Source: JBBDXA01 sp040902585 | Lineage (GTDB): Bacteria > Planctomycetota > Phycisphaerae > Phycisphaerales > Phycisphaeraceae | Direction: 5' to 3' | Assembly (NCBI GenBank): GCA_040902585.1 | Contig: JBBDXA010000189.1 | Span: 1-18,460, forward strand | DNA length: 18,460 nt | Shown here: in pieces, positions 6,279 through 14,161 of the stretch | Layout: each line of letters opens with the position of its first letter | Position numbering within the stretch: position 1 is the stretch's first letter | Program-made: the position numbers and the translations under genes | Notes under the pieces: generated by a model | Seen by the model: only the letters and a program-made list of their open reading frames with translations | Told to the model about the DNA's origin: nothing | Database searches by the model: none

Positions 6279-8297
6279 ATGTCCCAGCGTATGGCCGATC
6301 GAGCGTTTCGTATGGGATGGCTGGCGCTGGCGCTCCTGTTCACCGCAGTTGCAGCGCGAGCCGATGCCCCGCCAGCTCCGCCAGCCCCGCCGCCAGTGGC
6401 CGGTTATGCCGACTACGCGACCTTTCGCAAACAAGTCGAAGACCTCGCCAAATCCGACCTCGTCCACGTCACGATTCTGGGCAAAACGCGCCAGCAGCGC
6501 GATTGTGTTCTCCTGACCCTGGGCAAAGGCAAGCCCGAAACCAAGCCCGCGATTCTCATCGTCGGCAACGTCCACGCCCCGCACCTGGCCGGCGGGGAGA
6601 TGGTCATGCGCCTGGCGCGGCATCTGATCGAACACGCAGATGATGACGCGGTCAAGGCCCTGCTCGATCGCGTCACGCTCTACCTGATCCCCCGGCCATC
6701 CCCCGATGCCAGTGAAGCCTTCTTCGCCCAGCCGAGTTTCGAGCGCGAAGGCAACGCGCGCCCGACGGATGATGACCGGGATTTTGAAACGGATGAAGAC
6801 GGGCCTGATGATCTCGATGGCGACGGCGTGATCACCCTGATGCGCGTTGAAGATCCGACGGGCGAGTGGATGCTGCATCCGATTGATCCGCGCGTGCTCA
6901 TCAAAGCCGATGCGAAGAAGAACGAAGTCGGCCGGTACAAGCTTTACACCGAAGGCCGGGATGATGATGAGGATGAAGCGTTCAACGAAGACGGGCCCGG
7001 CGGCGTTTCTTTCAACCGCAACTTCACTTTCAAATATCCCTTCTTCAAACCCGGCGCGGGCCCGCACCAGGTGAGCGAACCGGAGACGCGGGCCATCGCC
7101 GACTTCGCCTACGCGCGGACCAACATCGCGGCCGTGATCACCTTCACGCCCGAGGACAATCTCTTTCACGCGTGGAAGCCCAACGGGCAGGCTGAGCAGC
7201 AGCGGATCAAGACGACCTTGATGTCCGCTGATGCGCCGTTTCAGGATTTTCTCGCGGAGAAGTATCGCGACCTTCACGGTGGCAAGGATGCGCCCGCCTC
7301 ACCGAAGGGCGAAGGGAGTTTTTCGGAGTGGGCGTATTTTCACTACGGCCGCTGGAGCTTCGCGGCGCGGGGGTGGTGGGTGGCGAAGGCGGAAGAAGAA
7401 AAGAAAAAAGAGAAAGAGGAGCCGAAACCAGAGGATGCTCTGGAAATGGGAGGAGTCGAAGGCGGCGTGATCCGCATTGGTTCGCCCATCGTTATTGAGC
7501 ACATCAAAGGCGATCAGATCAAGATCGACGGCGAACAAGTGCCAATCAACAAAGCGAAGGAGTTGCTTGCGGCGAAGAAGGAGAAGACGCCCGAATTGAC
7601 CGTCGGCTTTCTTCTAAAGGATGCGCCGACGGAACTGCGCACACGCCTTGTTGAGATTTGCCGAGAACTGGGCCTCAAGCGAGGTGCGTTCAAAGTCGGC
7701 TTCTTCGGTACGAATGCGGTTGATGCCGGTGACCGCGGCAAGAATGACATCAACGCCTTGCGCTGGCTCGAAGCGAACAAGATCGACGGCTTCGTCGACT
7801 GGAAGGCGATCGACCATCCGGACTTCAAAGGCAGGAAGGTCGAAGTCGGCGGGTTCAAGCCGTACGTGCTGCTGAATCCGCCGGTGAAGGACCTTGAGGC
7901 GCTGACAGAAAAGCACGCGAAGTGGCTGGGCGAAATCGTCGGCCTTTTCCCAAAGGTTGAAATCAGCGAAGCGAAGGTGGAAGCGCTCGGCGGCGATGCA
8001 GGCGTCTATCGCGTGACGGTCACGGTCATCAACCACGGCTACCTGCCCACGATGAGCGAGATGGGCCGAATCAGCCGGCAGCTCAACCCGCTTCAGCTTG
8101 CGATCGACCTGCCCGAAGGCGCGAAGCTGGTGCAAGGCGCGCCGCGCACGCAGATTGATGTGCTCAAGGGCCGCGGCGAGAAGGCGGAACACGTGTATCT
8201 CGTGCGAGCGGCGAAGGACTCGAGCGCGAAGCTGCGCGTGTGGAGCGCCTCGGTGGGGGAGCATTCGGTGATGATCACGTTCAAGGAAGGCGAGTGA
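6279..8297 (+). CDS. Secreted M14 carboxypeptidase-like protein, predicted inactive
   Basis: The start at 6279 is set by AGGAG at 6268-6272 with 6 bp spacing. A signal peptide follows (MGWLALALLFTAVAARA), then a Pro/Ala stretch. The protein is 672 aa and clearly homologous to the next gene across the M14 fold: both share an acidic DDLDGDG loop (calcium-site-like), NRN/NRD, and FVxWKxxDHP. The M14 zinc motif HxxE is HAPH here (H99 to H102). The position of the second zinc histidine holds T290 (ITFT against SQSYH), and that of the catalytic glutamate holds R364 (WSFAAR against ISFTNE). I therefore predict a pseudo-peptidase. It also carries a Lys/Glu-rich insert near residues 365-390 and a longer C-terminal region. 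It probably acts in the periplasm or outside the cell, perhaps binding peptide without cutting. Confidence 0.85.
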   Translation: MSQRMADRAFRMGWLALALLFTAVAARADAPPAPPAPPPVAGYADYATFRKQVEDLAKSDLVHVTILGKTRQQRDCVLLTLGKGKPETKPAILIVGNVHAPHLAGGEMVMRLARHLIEHADDDAVKALLDRVTLYLIPRPSPDASEAFFAQPSFEREGNARPTDDDRDFETDEDGPDDLDGDGVITLMRVEDPTGEWMLHPIDPRVLIKADAKKNEVGRYKLYTEGRDDDEDEAFNEDGPGGVSFNRNFTFKYPFFKPGAGPHQVSEPETRAIADFAYARTNIAAVITFTPEDNLFHAWKPNGQAEQQRIKTTLMSADAPFQDFLAEKYRDLHGGKDAPASPKGEGSFSEWAYFHYGRWSFAARGWWVAKAEEEKKKEKEEPKPEDALEMGGVEGGVIRIGSPIVIEHIKGDQIKIDGEQVPINKAKELLAAKKEKTPELTVGFLLKDAPTELRTRLVEICRELGLKRGAFKVGFFGTNAVDAGDRGKNDINALRWLEANKIDGFVDWKAIDHPDFKGRKVEVGGFKPYVLLNPPVKDLEALTEKHAKWLGEIVGLFPKVEISEAKVEALGGDAGVYRVTVTVINHGYLPTMSEMGRISRQLNPLQLAIDLPEGAKLVQGAPRTQIDVLKGRGEKAEHVYLVRAAKDSSAKLRVWSASVGEHSVMITFKEGE

Positions 8298-8307
8298 TGA
8301 AGACTGA

Positions 8308-8420
8308 GTGCAAAGTGCAAAGTGAGAAGTGCAAAATGCAAAGTGTTCGGAAAGGATCCATCATGCGCCGGTCTGCCATTTTTTACGTTGCACTTTTCAC
8401 TTTGCACTTTTCACTCTGCC
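8308..8420. repeat. Inverted pair of heptamer repeat arrays
   Basis: The left arm (8308-8345) reads GTGCAAA, GTGCAAA, GTGAGAA, GTGCAAA, ATGCAAA, GTG. The right arm (8388-8420) reads TTGCAC, TTTTCAC, TTTGCAC, TTTTCAC, TCTGCC, the same heptamer family on the opposite strand. A 21-bp core differs at about two positions between arms. The spacer contains the ribosome-binding site and start codon of the downstream M14 gene, so a hairpin in the mRNA would place them in the loop. Confidence 0.9.
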
Positions 8421-10123
8421 TTTCCGCCCTCGCCCAGCAAAGGCCCTACGTTCCCGCAGGCTCTCCGCCTGCGCCCAAGGTCACGCCGCACTGGAACAAG
8501 TTCCATTCCTACGATGAAGCCGCCGCGCTCCTTCAGCAGCTCGCGAAGCTTCATCCCGAGCGCTGCCGCCTTCAGTCCCTCGGCAAGAGCTTCGGCAACC
8601 GGGAGATGTGGCTACTCACCATCACCAACTTCAAATCCGGCGACGAGACGAAAAAGCCCGCGTTCTGGATCGACGGTGGCATCCACGCCAACGAGCTCCA
8701 GGCCGTGGACGTCACGCTCTACACCGCGTGGTACCTGCTCGAGATGGATGGCCACAATGAGTTCATCACCAACCTGCTCAACGAGCGCGTGTTCTACATC
8801 ATGCCCATGATGAGCCCCGACTCGCGCGATGCCCACATGACCAAGCCCAACACGACGCACTCGCCGCGCACCGGCATGCGCCCGGTCGATGATGACCGCG
8901 ACGGCCTGTTCGACGAGGACCATCCCGATGACCTCGATGGCGACGGCCACATCACGCAGATGCGCATCAAGGACCCCAATGGCCGGTACAAGCCGCACGA
9001 TGAAATGCCCAATCTCCTCGTCCGCGTGAAGGACGAGGAGAAGGGTCTATACACCTTGTTAGGCACCGAAGGCATTGACAACGACGGTGACGGCCGGGTC
9101 AACGAAGACTCCGACGGGTTCTACGACCCCAACCGCGACTGGCCCTGGAACTGGCAGCCGGAGTACGTGCAGCGCGGGGCGCACACGTATCCCTTCTCCA
9201 TCCCTGAGAACCGCATGATGGCGGACTTCGTCATGAGCCGGCCCAACATCGCCGGCTCACAGAGCTACCACAACACGGGCGGCATGATCCTGCGCGGGCC
9301 CGGCGCGAAGGATGATCGCTACGACGACCGCGACCTCGCGGTGATGAGCAAGCTCGGCACGAAGGGCGAACTCATGCTCCCCGGGTACCGGTACATCAAC
9401 ACGGCTGAAGACCTGTACGAAGTCTACGGCGGCGAGTGCGACTGGTTCTACGCCATGCTCGGCGCGATCAGCTTCACCAACGAACTGTTCACGCCCTTCA
9501 ACTACTTCCGTAAAGCCGACCCTGGTGCCGGCTGGTTCGGCCGCGACGAGGAGCGGCACACCTTCAACAAGCTGCTGCTGTTCGATGACGGCTTCGTGAA
9601 GTGGAAGGAAGTCGATCATCCGACCTATGGCAGGATCGAAGTCGGCGGGTACAAGAAGAACTGGACGCGCCAGCCGCCGGGCTTCCTCATCGAGGAAGAG
9701 CTGCATCGCAACATGGCGTTCACGCTGTATCACGCGGACCAGATGCCGCGGGTGAAGGTGCAGAAGATCGACGTGTTGCCGCTGGGCGATGGATTGAAAC
9801 AGGTGACCGCCACGATCGAGAACACCCGCCTGACGCCGACGCACACGCAGTTCGATCTTCGCAACAGCATCACGCCGCCCGACATCGCCACCCTCAGCGG
9901 CGCGGACGGCAAGGAACTACAGGTCATCCTCGGCTTCAAGACGAACAATCTCTTCGACGCCCAGTGGCAGGAGCAGAAGCGCAAGCCCGAGGCGATGAAG
10001 CTGCGCACCATCGGCGGTAATGATGTGGTTTACGTCCGCTGGCTGGTGAGCGGAGCCGGGCCGTTCAAGGTGAAAGTGGTGAGCGTCAAAGGCGGCGTGG
10101 ATGAAAAGGCGCAGCCCGAGTAA
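8363..10123 (+). CDS. Secreted M14 family zinc carboxypeptidase
   Basis: I chose ATG 8363, preceded by AAAGGA at 8351-8356. It yields MRRSAIFYVALFTLHFSLCLSALA-like signal peptide ending at ALA before QQRP; longer in-frame starts run through the heptamer repeat. The 586-aa product keeps the M14 active site: zinc motif H108-x-x-E111 (GGIHANE), second zinc histidine H303 (SQSYHN), and a likely catalytic E374 (ISFTNEL). NRDWPWNW resembles the substrate-binding NR motif. Between them lie acidic, calcium-site-like loops (DDDRDGLFDED, DDLDGDG, DNDGDGRVNEDSDG). The family removes C-terminal residues from peptides with one zinc ion; the substrate is unknown here. It lies 65 bp after an inactive paralogue and is probably co-transcribed with it. 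The hydrophobic core of the signal peptide is encoded by the right repeat arm. Confidence 0.88.
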   Translation: MRRSAIFYVALFTLHFSLCLSALAQQRPYVPAGSPPAPKVTPHWNKFHSYDEAAALLQQLAKLHPERCRLQSLGKSFGNREMWLLTITNFKSGDETKKPAFWIDGGIHANELQAVDVTLYTAWYLLEMDGHNEFITNLLNERVFYIMPMMSPDSRDAHMTKPNTTHSPRTGMRPVDDDRDGLFDEDHPDDLDGDGHITQMRIKDPNGRYKPHDEMPNLLVRVKDEEKGLYTLLGTEGIDNDGDGRVNEDSDGFYDPNRDWPWNWQPEYVQRGAHTYPFSIPENRMMADFVMSRPNIAGSQSYHNTGGMILRGPGAKDDRYDDRDLAVMSKLGTKGELMLPGYRYINTAEDLYEVYGGECDWFYAMLGAISFTNELFTPFNYFRKADPGAGWFGRDEERHTFNKLLLFDDGFVKWKEVDHPTYGRIEVGGYKKNWTRQPPGFLIEEELHRNMAFTLYHADQMPRVKVQKIDVLPLGDGLKQVTATIENTRLTPTHTQFDLRNSITPPDIATLSGADGKELQVILGFKTNNLFDAQWQEQKRKPEAMKLRTIGGNDVVYVRWLVSGAGPFKVKVVSVKGGVDEKAQPE

Positions 10124-10180
10124 AATGAATCCGGTTCGATCCGAGCGTCCGTCGTTTCCTTTCATTCAAGGAGTTCTCAC

Positions 10181-10678
10181 ATGAAACACCGCCGCCTGTT
10201 GTGTACCGCGGCCGTGATCGCCGGTCTGAGCGCCGGGGTCGCCGTGGCGAAGGAAATGCAAGTCCAGGTCCGCAAGACTGAAGTGCGCGATTCGCCTGAG
10301 ATTATGGGCAACGTCATCGGCGAATTGGGCCTGGGCGAAAGGGTGAACACGCTCGTCGATACGAAGGGCGCCGCGTTCTGGAAAGTGGAAAGCCTGGTGC
10401 GGACGAGAGTGATCGGATGGATCCGTCCCAGCGCGGTGTCGGAAAAGAAGATCGAACTCACCGACAGCGGCGGGTCGGCGAAATCCGTCTCCGATCTGGA
10501 GGCGGCGATGGCGGGTAAAGGCATCGCCGGCGGCGAGGAGAAGTATGTGCAGACGCACAACCTTCAGAACGCCCAGGCGATTCTCAATCAGCTCGAGGCC
10601 GATCCGCTGACCAAGATCAGCGTGCAGGACATCCGCACCTTCATCACCGAAGGCCGCATCACGCAGGGAGGCAACTGA
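10181..10678 (+). CDS. Exported SH3-like domain protein
   Basis: AAGGAG at 10168-10173 lies 7 bp before ATG. The 165-aa product starts with a signal peptide (LLCTAAVIAGLSAGVAVA, cleavage near AVA-KE). Residues ~25-85 resemble a bacterial SH3 domain: VRKTEVRDSPEIMGNVIGELGLGERV, then FWKVESLVRTRVIGWIRPSAV, the alternating strands and GW turn of that fold. Such domains often bind peptidoglycan or peptide. The remainder is helical and unassigned. The stop codon overlaps the start of the M48 gene (TGATG), so the two proteins are made together and may act together in the envelope. Confidence 0.8.
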   Translation: MKHRRLLCTAAVIAGLSAGVAVAKEMQVQVRKTEVRDSPEIMGNVIGELGLGERVNTLVDTKGAAFWKVESLVRTRVIGWIRPSAVSEKKIELTDSGGSAKSVSDLEAAMAGKGIAGGEEKYVQTHNLQNAQAILNQLEADPLTKISVQDIRTFITEGRITQGGN

Positions 10679-11601
10679 TGAATACGAACACACTCTTTCG
10701 GACCGCGCTGCGTCGAGGCTCACTGGCCGCGATCGTCGCACTGGCGCTGGCGACAGCCGGTTGCAGCACCATCGAGAAGGTGGGCAATACGATCGGCGGA
10801 ACAGTCGGCCGCGCTGTTTCTGGAGCAGCTCGCGTCGTCAGTGCGGGGCAGCAGGCGTACGAGAGCGGACAGTTTGACAGTAAGGACGAGTACCACGTCG
10901 GTCGCGCCGCAGCCGCGCAGCTCATTCAGCAGTACGGCCTCTTCAAGGATGACCAGGCCGTCGCTTATCTCAATCTCGTCGGGCACACGCTGGTCACCTT
11001 CTCCGACAGCCGGGCGCAGTACGCCGGCTATCACTTTGCCGTGCTCAACTCCAACGAGGTCAACGCCTTCGCCTGTCCCGGCGCGTTCATTTTCGTCACC
11101 CGCGGCATGCTCCGGCTCGCGGCAACGGAAGACGAACTGGCGGCCGTGCTCGCGCATGAGATCGCCCACATCAACGGCCGACACGCTGTGAAATCCATCG
11201 ACGACAGCCGCTTCAAGGATTTTCTCGCAGTGATGCTCAAGGAAGGTGCCCGCCAGGTCAACGCTGGACAGCTTGCGGACATCGGCGTGCAGATGACCGG
11301 CGACGTGGTGAAAACCCTGACCGTCGCCGGCTACAGCCGGGAACTGGAATCGGAAGCGGACACCAAGGGCGTCGCCATCCTCCGTGACACCGGCTACGAC
11401 CCCAACGCGATGATCGCGCTGTTGACAAAGATGGATCAGACGCTCACGCCCAGTTCCGCGGGCTTCGGCAAGACCCACCCGGATACCAAGGACCGCATCG
11501 CCGACGCCCGCAAGGCTGTGGGCAGCACGCTGCCCAAGCCGACGGTGCGCGAACGGCAGGCGCGCTTCGACCGGTCCCTGGCGCTGTCGCGATCGAAGTG
11601 A
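10678..11601 (+). CDS. M48 family metalloprotease, probable lipoprotein
   Basis: This 307-aa protein has an N-terminal hydrophobic segment ending in ATAGC-S, a plausible though imperfect lipobox. The M48 core is clear: HEIAH (160-164) supplies two zinc histidines and the catalytic glutamate, and ELESEAD (222-228) supplies the third zinc ligand. NAFACPGAFIFVTRGML before the motif is typical of the BepA/LoiP-like periplasmic group, which handles misfolded envelope or outer-membrane proteins; that role is inferred from the family. Start ATG overlaps the preceding stop by one base, with GGGAGG at 10666-10671 as ribosome-binding site. An intrinsic terminator follows 34 bp later. Confidence 0.92.
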   Translation: MNTNTLFRTALRRGSLAAIVALALATAGCSTIEKVGNTIGGTVGRAVSGAARVVSAGQQAYESGQFDSKDEYHVGRAAAAQLIQQYGLFKDDQAVAYLNLVGHTLVTFSDSRAQYAGYHFAVLNSNEVNAFACPGAFIFVTRGMLRLAATEDELAAVLAHEIAHINGRHAVKSIDDSRFKDFLAVMLKEGARQVNAGQLADIGVQMTGDVVKTLTVAGYSRELESEADTKGVAILRDTGYDPNAMIALLTKMDQTLTPSSAGFGKTHPDTKDRIADARKAVGSTLPKPTVRERQARFDRSLALSRSK

Positions 11602-11635
11602 TCCTTGATGCGATGTGATTCACTGCAACATCAAA

Positions 11636-11669
11636 AGCCCCCTGCGAAAGCCGGGGGCTGTTTTTTTTT
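11636..11669 (+). terminator. Rho-independent terminator after the M48 gene
   Basis: AGCCCCC (11636-11642) pairs with GGGGGCT (11653-11659) over a 10-nt loop and is followed by nine T residues (11661-11669). It ends the upstream unit and separates it from the cyclase gene. Confidence 0.92.
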
Positions 11670-11740
11670 CGCCAGTGCATCATGCCTGTTATTGTGTCGA
11701 GCGCTGCGGTTCACCCGCACGGGTGGGCCTCGCGGACTCG

Positions 11741-11780
11741 GCCCGACCGCTAACCGTGCGGCCCGACCGCTAACCGCCGT
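11741..11780. repeat. 20-bp direct repeat, two copies
   Basis: GCCCGACCGCTAACCG occurs at 11741-11756 and again at 11761-11776, giving a 20-bp period just before the cyclase start codon. It lies in the 5' leader between the terminator and ATG 11788. Its role is unknown; a binding-site pair or a replication slip are both possible. Confidence 0.85.
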
Positions 11781-11787
11781 CCTTCTT

Positions 11788-13944
11788 ATGTCCTCACGTC
11801 GCATACTCATCCTCGGTGCGCAGCTTGGCCTGGTGTGGGCGCTGGTCGCCATCGTCCTGATGCGCACACCTGTCTTCCAATCACCGGAGAACGGCACGTG
11901 GGATCAGCGCGTCCGCTCCTTCGCTACACCCGTCGATGTGCCCATCGTGCTCATCCTGATCGATCAGTACACACTCGACTGGGCGAAGAAGCAGAAGGTG
12001 CCCTGGCCCTGGCCTCGGGACATGTACAACTACATTCTCGATTTCTGCCAGGGGGGCGGCGCCCGCGCAATCGCCTTCGATATCACCTTCACAGACCTGA
12101 GCCAGACGCCCGAAGCGGACACATCGCTCGCTAAAAAGATCGCGACCGTTCCGCGCTTCGTCGGGGCTGCGCTCCTGGGCAACAAGGTCGGCGATGAAAC
12201 AGGCTGGCCCGACTACGCGAAGCCCAACCCGTTCACCATGAAGGGCTTCGACGCCTGGCAGGCGGCCCATCCGGACTCGGAGCTGCACGCGAAGCTCGGA
12301 GCCTTCTCTATAGAAGAGATCACCGAAACCACCGCGACGCTCGGCCACGTCCGCGCCGAGAAGGATGACACCGACAGCTACATCCGCCAGTTCCTGCCCG
12401 TGCAGGTGTTCGACGGTCAGGCGGTGCCGCTGCTTTCGATCGCCGCCTGGCTGGTCGGGCAGACCAAGGCCGGCGACGCGCCCGCGCCGGGGCCTTATCC
12501 GCCCATCGAATTTGAAGGCAATCAACTTCGCATCGGTGAGCGCTCACTGCCGATGGATGAGCGCGGGCGCGTGCTGGTTCACTACTACGCTCCCCTGCCC
12601 GGTTCGCCTTATGCGTTCAAGACGTATGCCGCGTCGGACATTATCCGTTCGCAGCTTGCGCACAAGGCCGGCAAGGAGCCGGTCATTCCGCCCGAGGCGT
12701 TGCGAGATCGCTATGTCCTTGTCGGGATGAGCGCCCCGGGTCTGTACGACATTCAGCCGACGCCGCTGGAAGAGAACGCGCCGGGCGTGGAGATTCACGC
12801 CAACGTGCTGGCGAACCTGATCAGAGGTGACCGGCTGGCGCTCGCGCCGGCTGTTCCCGTGGGCTTGTTCATCGTGATCCTTTCAATCACCTGCGGCGCG
12901 GTGGCGAGCGGGCTGGCGACGGCCAAGTGGATCGTCCTGGCTTACACGCTCGCCCTGCCGCTGCCGATTCTGGCGGGCATCGCGGGTTACTTCGCGGGCC
13001 TGTGGTGGCCTATCGTCGGGCCGATGTTCGCCGCCACGGCCTCACTGACCAGCGGCGTGATCGTCAACTACGCGATGCAAGGTCGCCAGCGCCGCCTCCT
13101 GCGCCGCGCCTTTGCCCAGTACCTGAGCCCGAAGGTGATTGATCAGGTCACCGCTGATATCTCGCAGCTTCGCCTGGGCGGCGTCGATCGCGAGCTGACC
13201 ATGTTCTTCACGGACCTGGAAGGCTTTTCTTCGATCGCTGAAAGGCTCAACCCGCAGCAGATCACGCTGCTCCTGAATGAATGCCTGTCGGAGGTTTCGC
13301 AGGCGGTGTTCGAAGGGGATGGCACGCTGGATAAGTACTTCGGCGACGCGGTGGTGGCGTTCTGGAACGCCCCGGCCGATCAGCCCAACCATGCGGTGCT
13401 CGCCGTGACCGCGGCCCTGGCGTGTCAGAAAAAACTAAAGGCGCGAAAGGAAGAGTTGCTGCAATTCACGGCCGGCCTTCCGCTGAACGTGCGCGCGGGG
13501 ATTCACACCGGCGTCGTGCTCGTGGGCAACCTCGGATCACCGCAGCGTTTCAATTATTCCATGCTCGGCGACGCCGCCAACCTCGCCTCGCGCCTTGAAG
13601 GCGCGAATAAGGCGTTCGGCACGCACATCATGGTCTCGAAGGAAACGTGGGACCAGACTGGCGGCGCGTTCATCGGGCGGGAGATCGGCAGGATCGTGGT
13701 GAAGGGAAGGGAGACGGCTGTGACGGTGTATGAACCGCTGGCGATGAAGGGCGAAGCGGTCTCGATTGATCTGGAAAAATACAACGAGGCGATGGACGCG
13801 GTGAAGGCGAATCGACTGGATGAAGCACAGGCGATTTTTGAGACGATGCCGAGCGACCCCGTGGCGGCGACCTATGTGAAGTATTTGAAGAGCCTGGAAT
13901 CGCAGCTCGGCTGGGACGGCGTCTGGCGTTTGCAGGAGAAGTGA
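11788..13944 (+). CDS. CHASE2-domain class III adenylate cyclase
   Basis: A membrane-bound sensor that makes a cyclic nucleotide. From ATG 11788 the protein is 718 aa; in-frame ATGs near 11605 would place the terminator inside the gene and were rejected. Layout: one N-terminal transmembrane segment (~5-24), an extracytoplasmic CHASE2 domain (~40-345), about three membrane helices (~350-430), a short linker, then the cyclase domain (~465-650) and a helical, TPR-like tail. Catalytic residues are all present: metal aspartates D476 (FFTDLEGF) and D520 (DKYFGD), purine-reading K516, and N598 and R602 in LGDAANLASRLE. S591 occupies the position that is usually Thr in CHASE2-type adenylate cyclases, so ATP is the likelier substrate. 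No cAMP receptor is seen nearby. Confidence 0.92.
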   Translation: MSSRRILILGAQLGLVWALVAIVLMRTPVFQSPENGTWDQRVRSFATPVDVPIVLILIDQYTLDWAKKQKVPWPWPRDMYNYILDFCQGGGARAIAFDITFTDLSQTPEADTSLAKKIATVPRFVGAALLGNKVGDETGWPDYAKPNPFTMKGFDAWQAAHPDSELHAKLGAFSIEEITETTATLGHVRAEKDDTDSYIRQFLPVQVFDGQAVPLLSIAAWLVGQTKAGDAPAPGPYPPIEFEGNQLRIGERSLPMDERGRVLVHYYAPLPGSPYAFKTYAASDIIRSQLAHKAGKEPVIPPEALRDRYVLVGMSAPGLYDIQPTPLEENAPGVEIHANVLANLIRGDRLALAPAVPVGLFIVILSITCGAVASGLATAKWIVLAYTLALPLPILAGIAGYFAGLWWPIVGPMFAATASLTSGVIVNYAMQGRQRRLLRRAFAQYLSPKVIDQVTADISQLRLGGVDRELTMFFTDLEGFSSIAERLNPQQITLLLNECLSEVSQAVFEGDGTLDKYFGDAVVAFWNAPADQPNHAVLAVTAALACQKKLKARKEELLQFTAGLPLNVRAGIHTGVVLVGNLGSPQRFNYSMLGDAANLASRLEGANKAFGTHIMVSKETWDQTGGAFIGREIGRIVVKGRETAVTVYEPLAMKGEAVSIDLEKYNEAMDAVKANRLDEAQAIFETMPSDPVAATYVKYLKSLESQLGWDGVWRLQEK

Positions 13945-13973
13945 ACGCCGGGGTCCGCGTCCGCAGGCCTTGG

Positions 13974-13983
13974 NNNNNNNNNN
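13974..13983. other. Assembly gap (10 N)
   Basis: Ten N bases interrupt the intergenic region between the cyclase and epimerase genes. Fixed-length N runs usually mark a scaffold join of unknown true size, so sequence or genes may be missing here, and the neighbourhood across this point is less certain. Confidence 0.98.
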
Positions 13984-14161
13984 CGCCCACGCCATCGATC
14001 CACGCCCCTCTCTTAAGAACCCCCGCGCAACCGTCGATCAACATACTTGAAGGCTCGCGCCGCGCCGGCGGGTCGCCCCGTTATGGGACTGATCCGAACC
14101 CCAGCCGACCCCATGCGTATTACCCACTTCAACAGGTGGGATTTTCGATTCTTGGAGCGGA

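Noticed and set aside
6207..7277. 356-codon open frame on the minus strand
   Set aside because: Opposite the first M14-like gene; no recognisable domain, and the plus frame has a ribosome-binding site, signal peptide and homology to its neighbour.
8240..8362. Longer start of the active M14 gene
   Set aside because: It overlaps the preceding gene and reads through the left repeat arm; ATG 8363 has a ribosome-binding site and gives a normal signal peptide.
11605..11787. Cyclase start near 11605
   Set aside because: The extension would translate through an intrinsic terminator with nine T; ATG 11788 begins just before the expected N-terminal membrane helix.
14122..14139. Terminator-like hairpin before the epimerase (CCCAC ... 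GTGGG then ATTTT)
   Set aside because: Only a 5-bp stem with a weak T stretch; could be chance.
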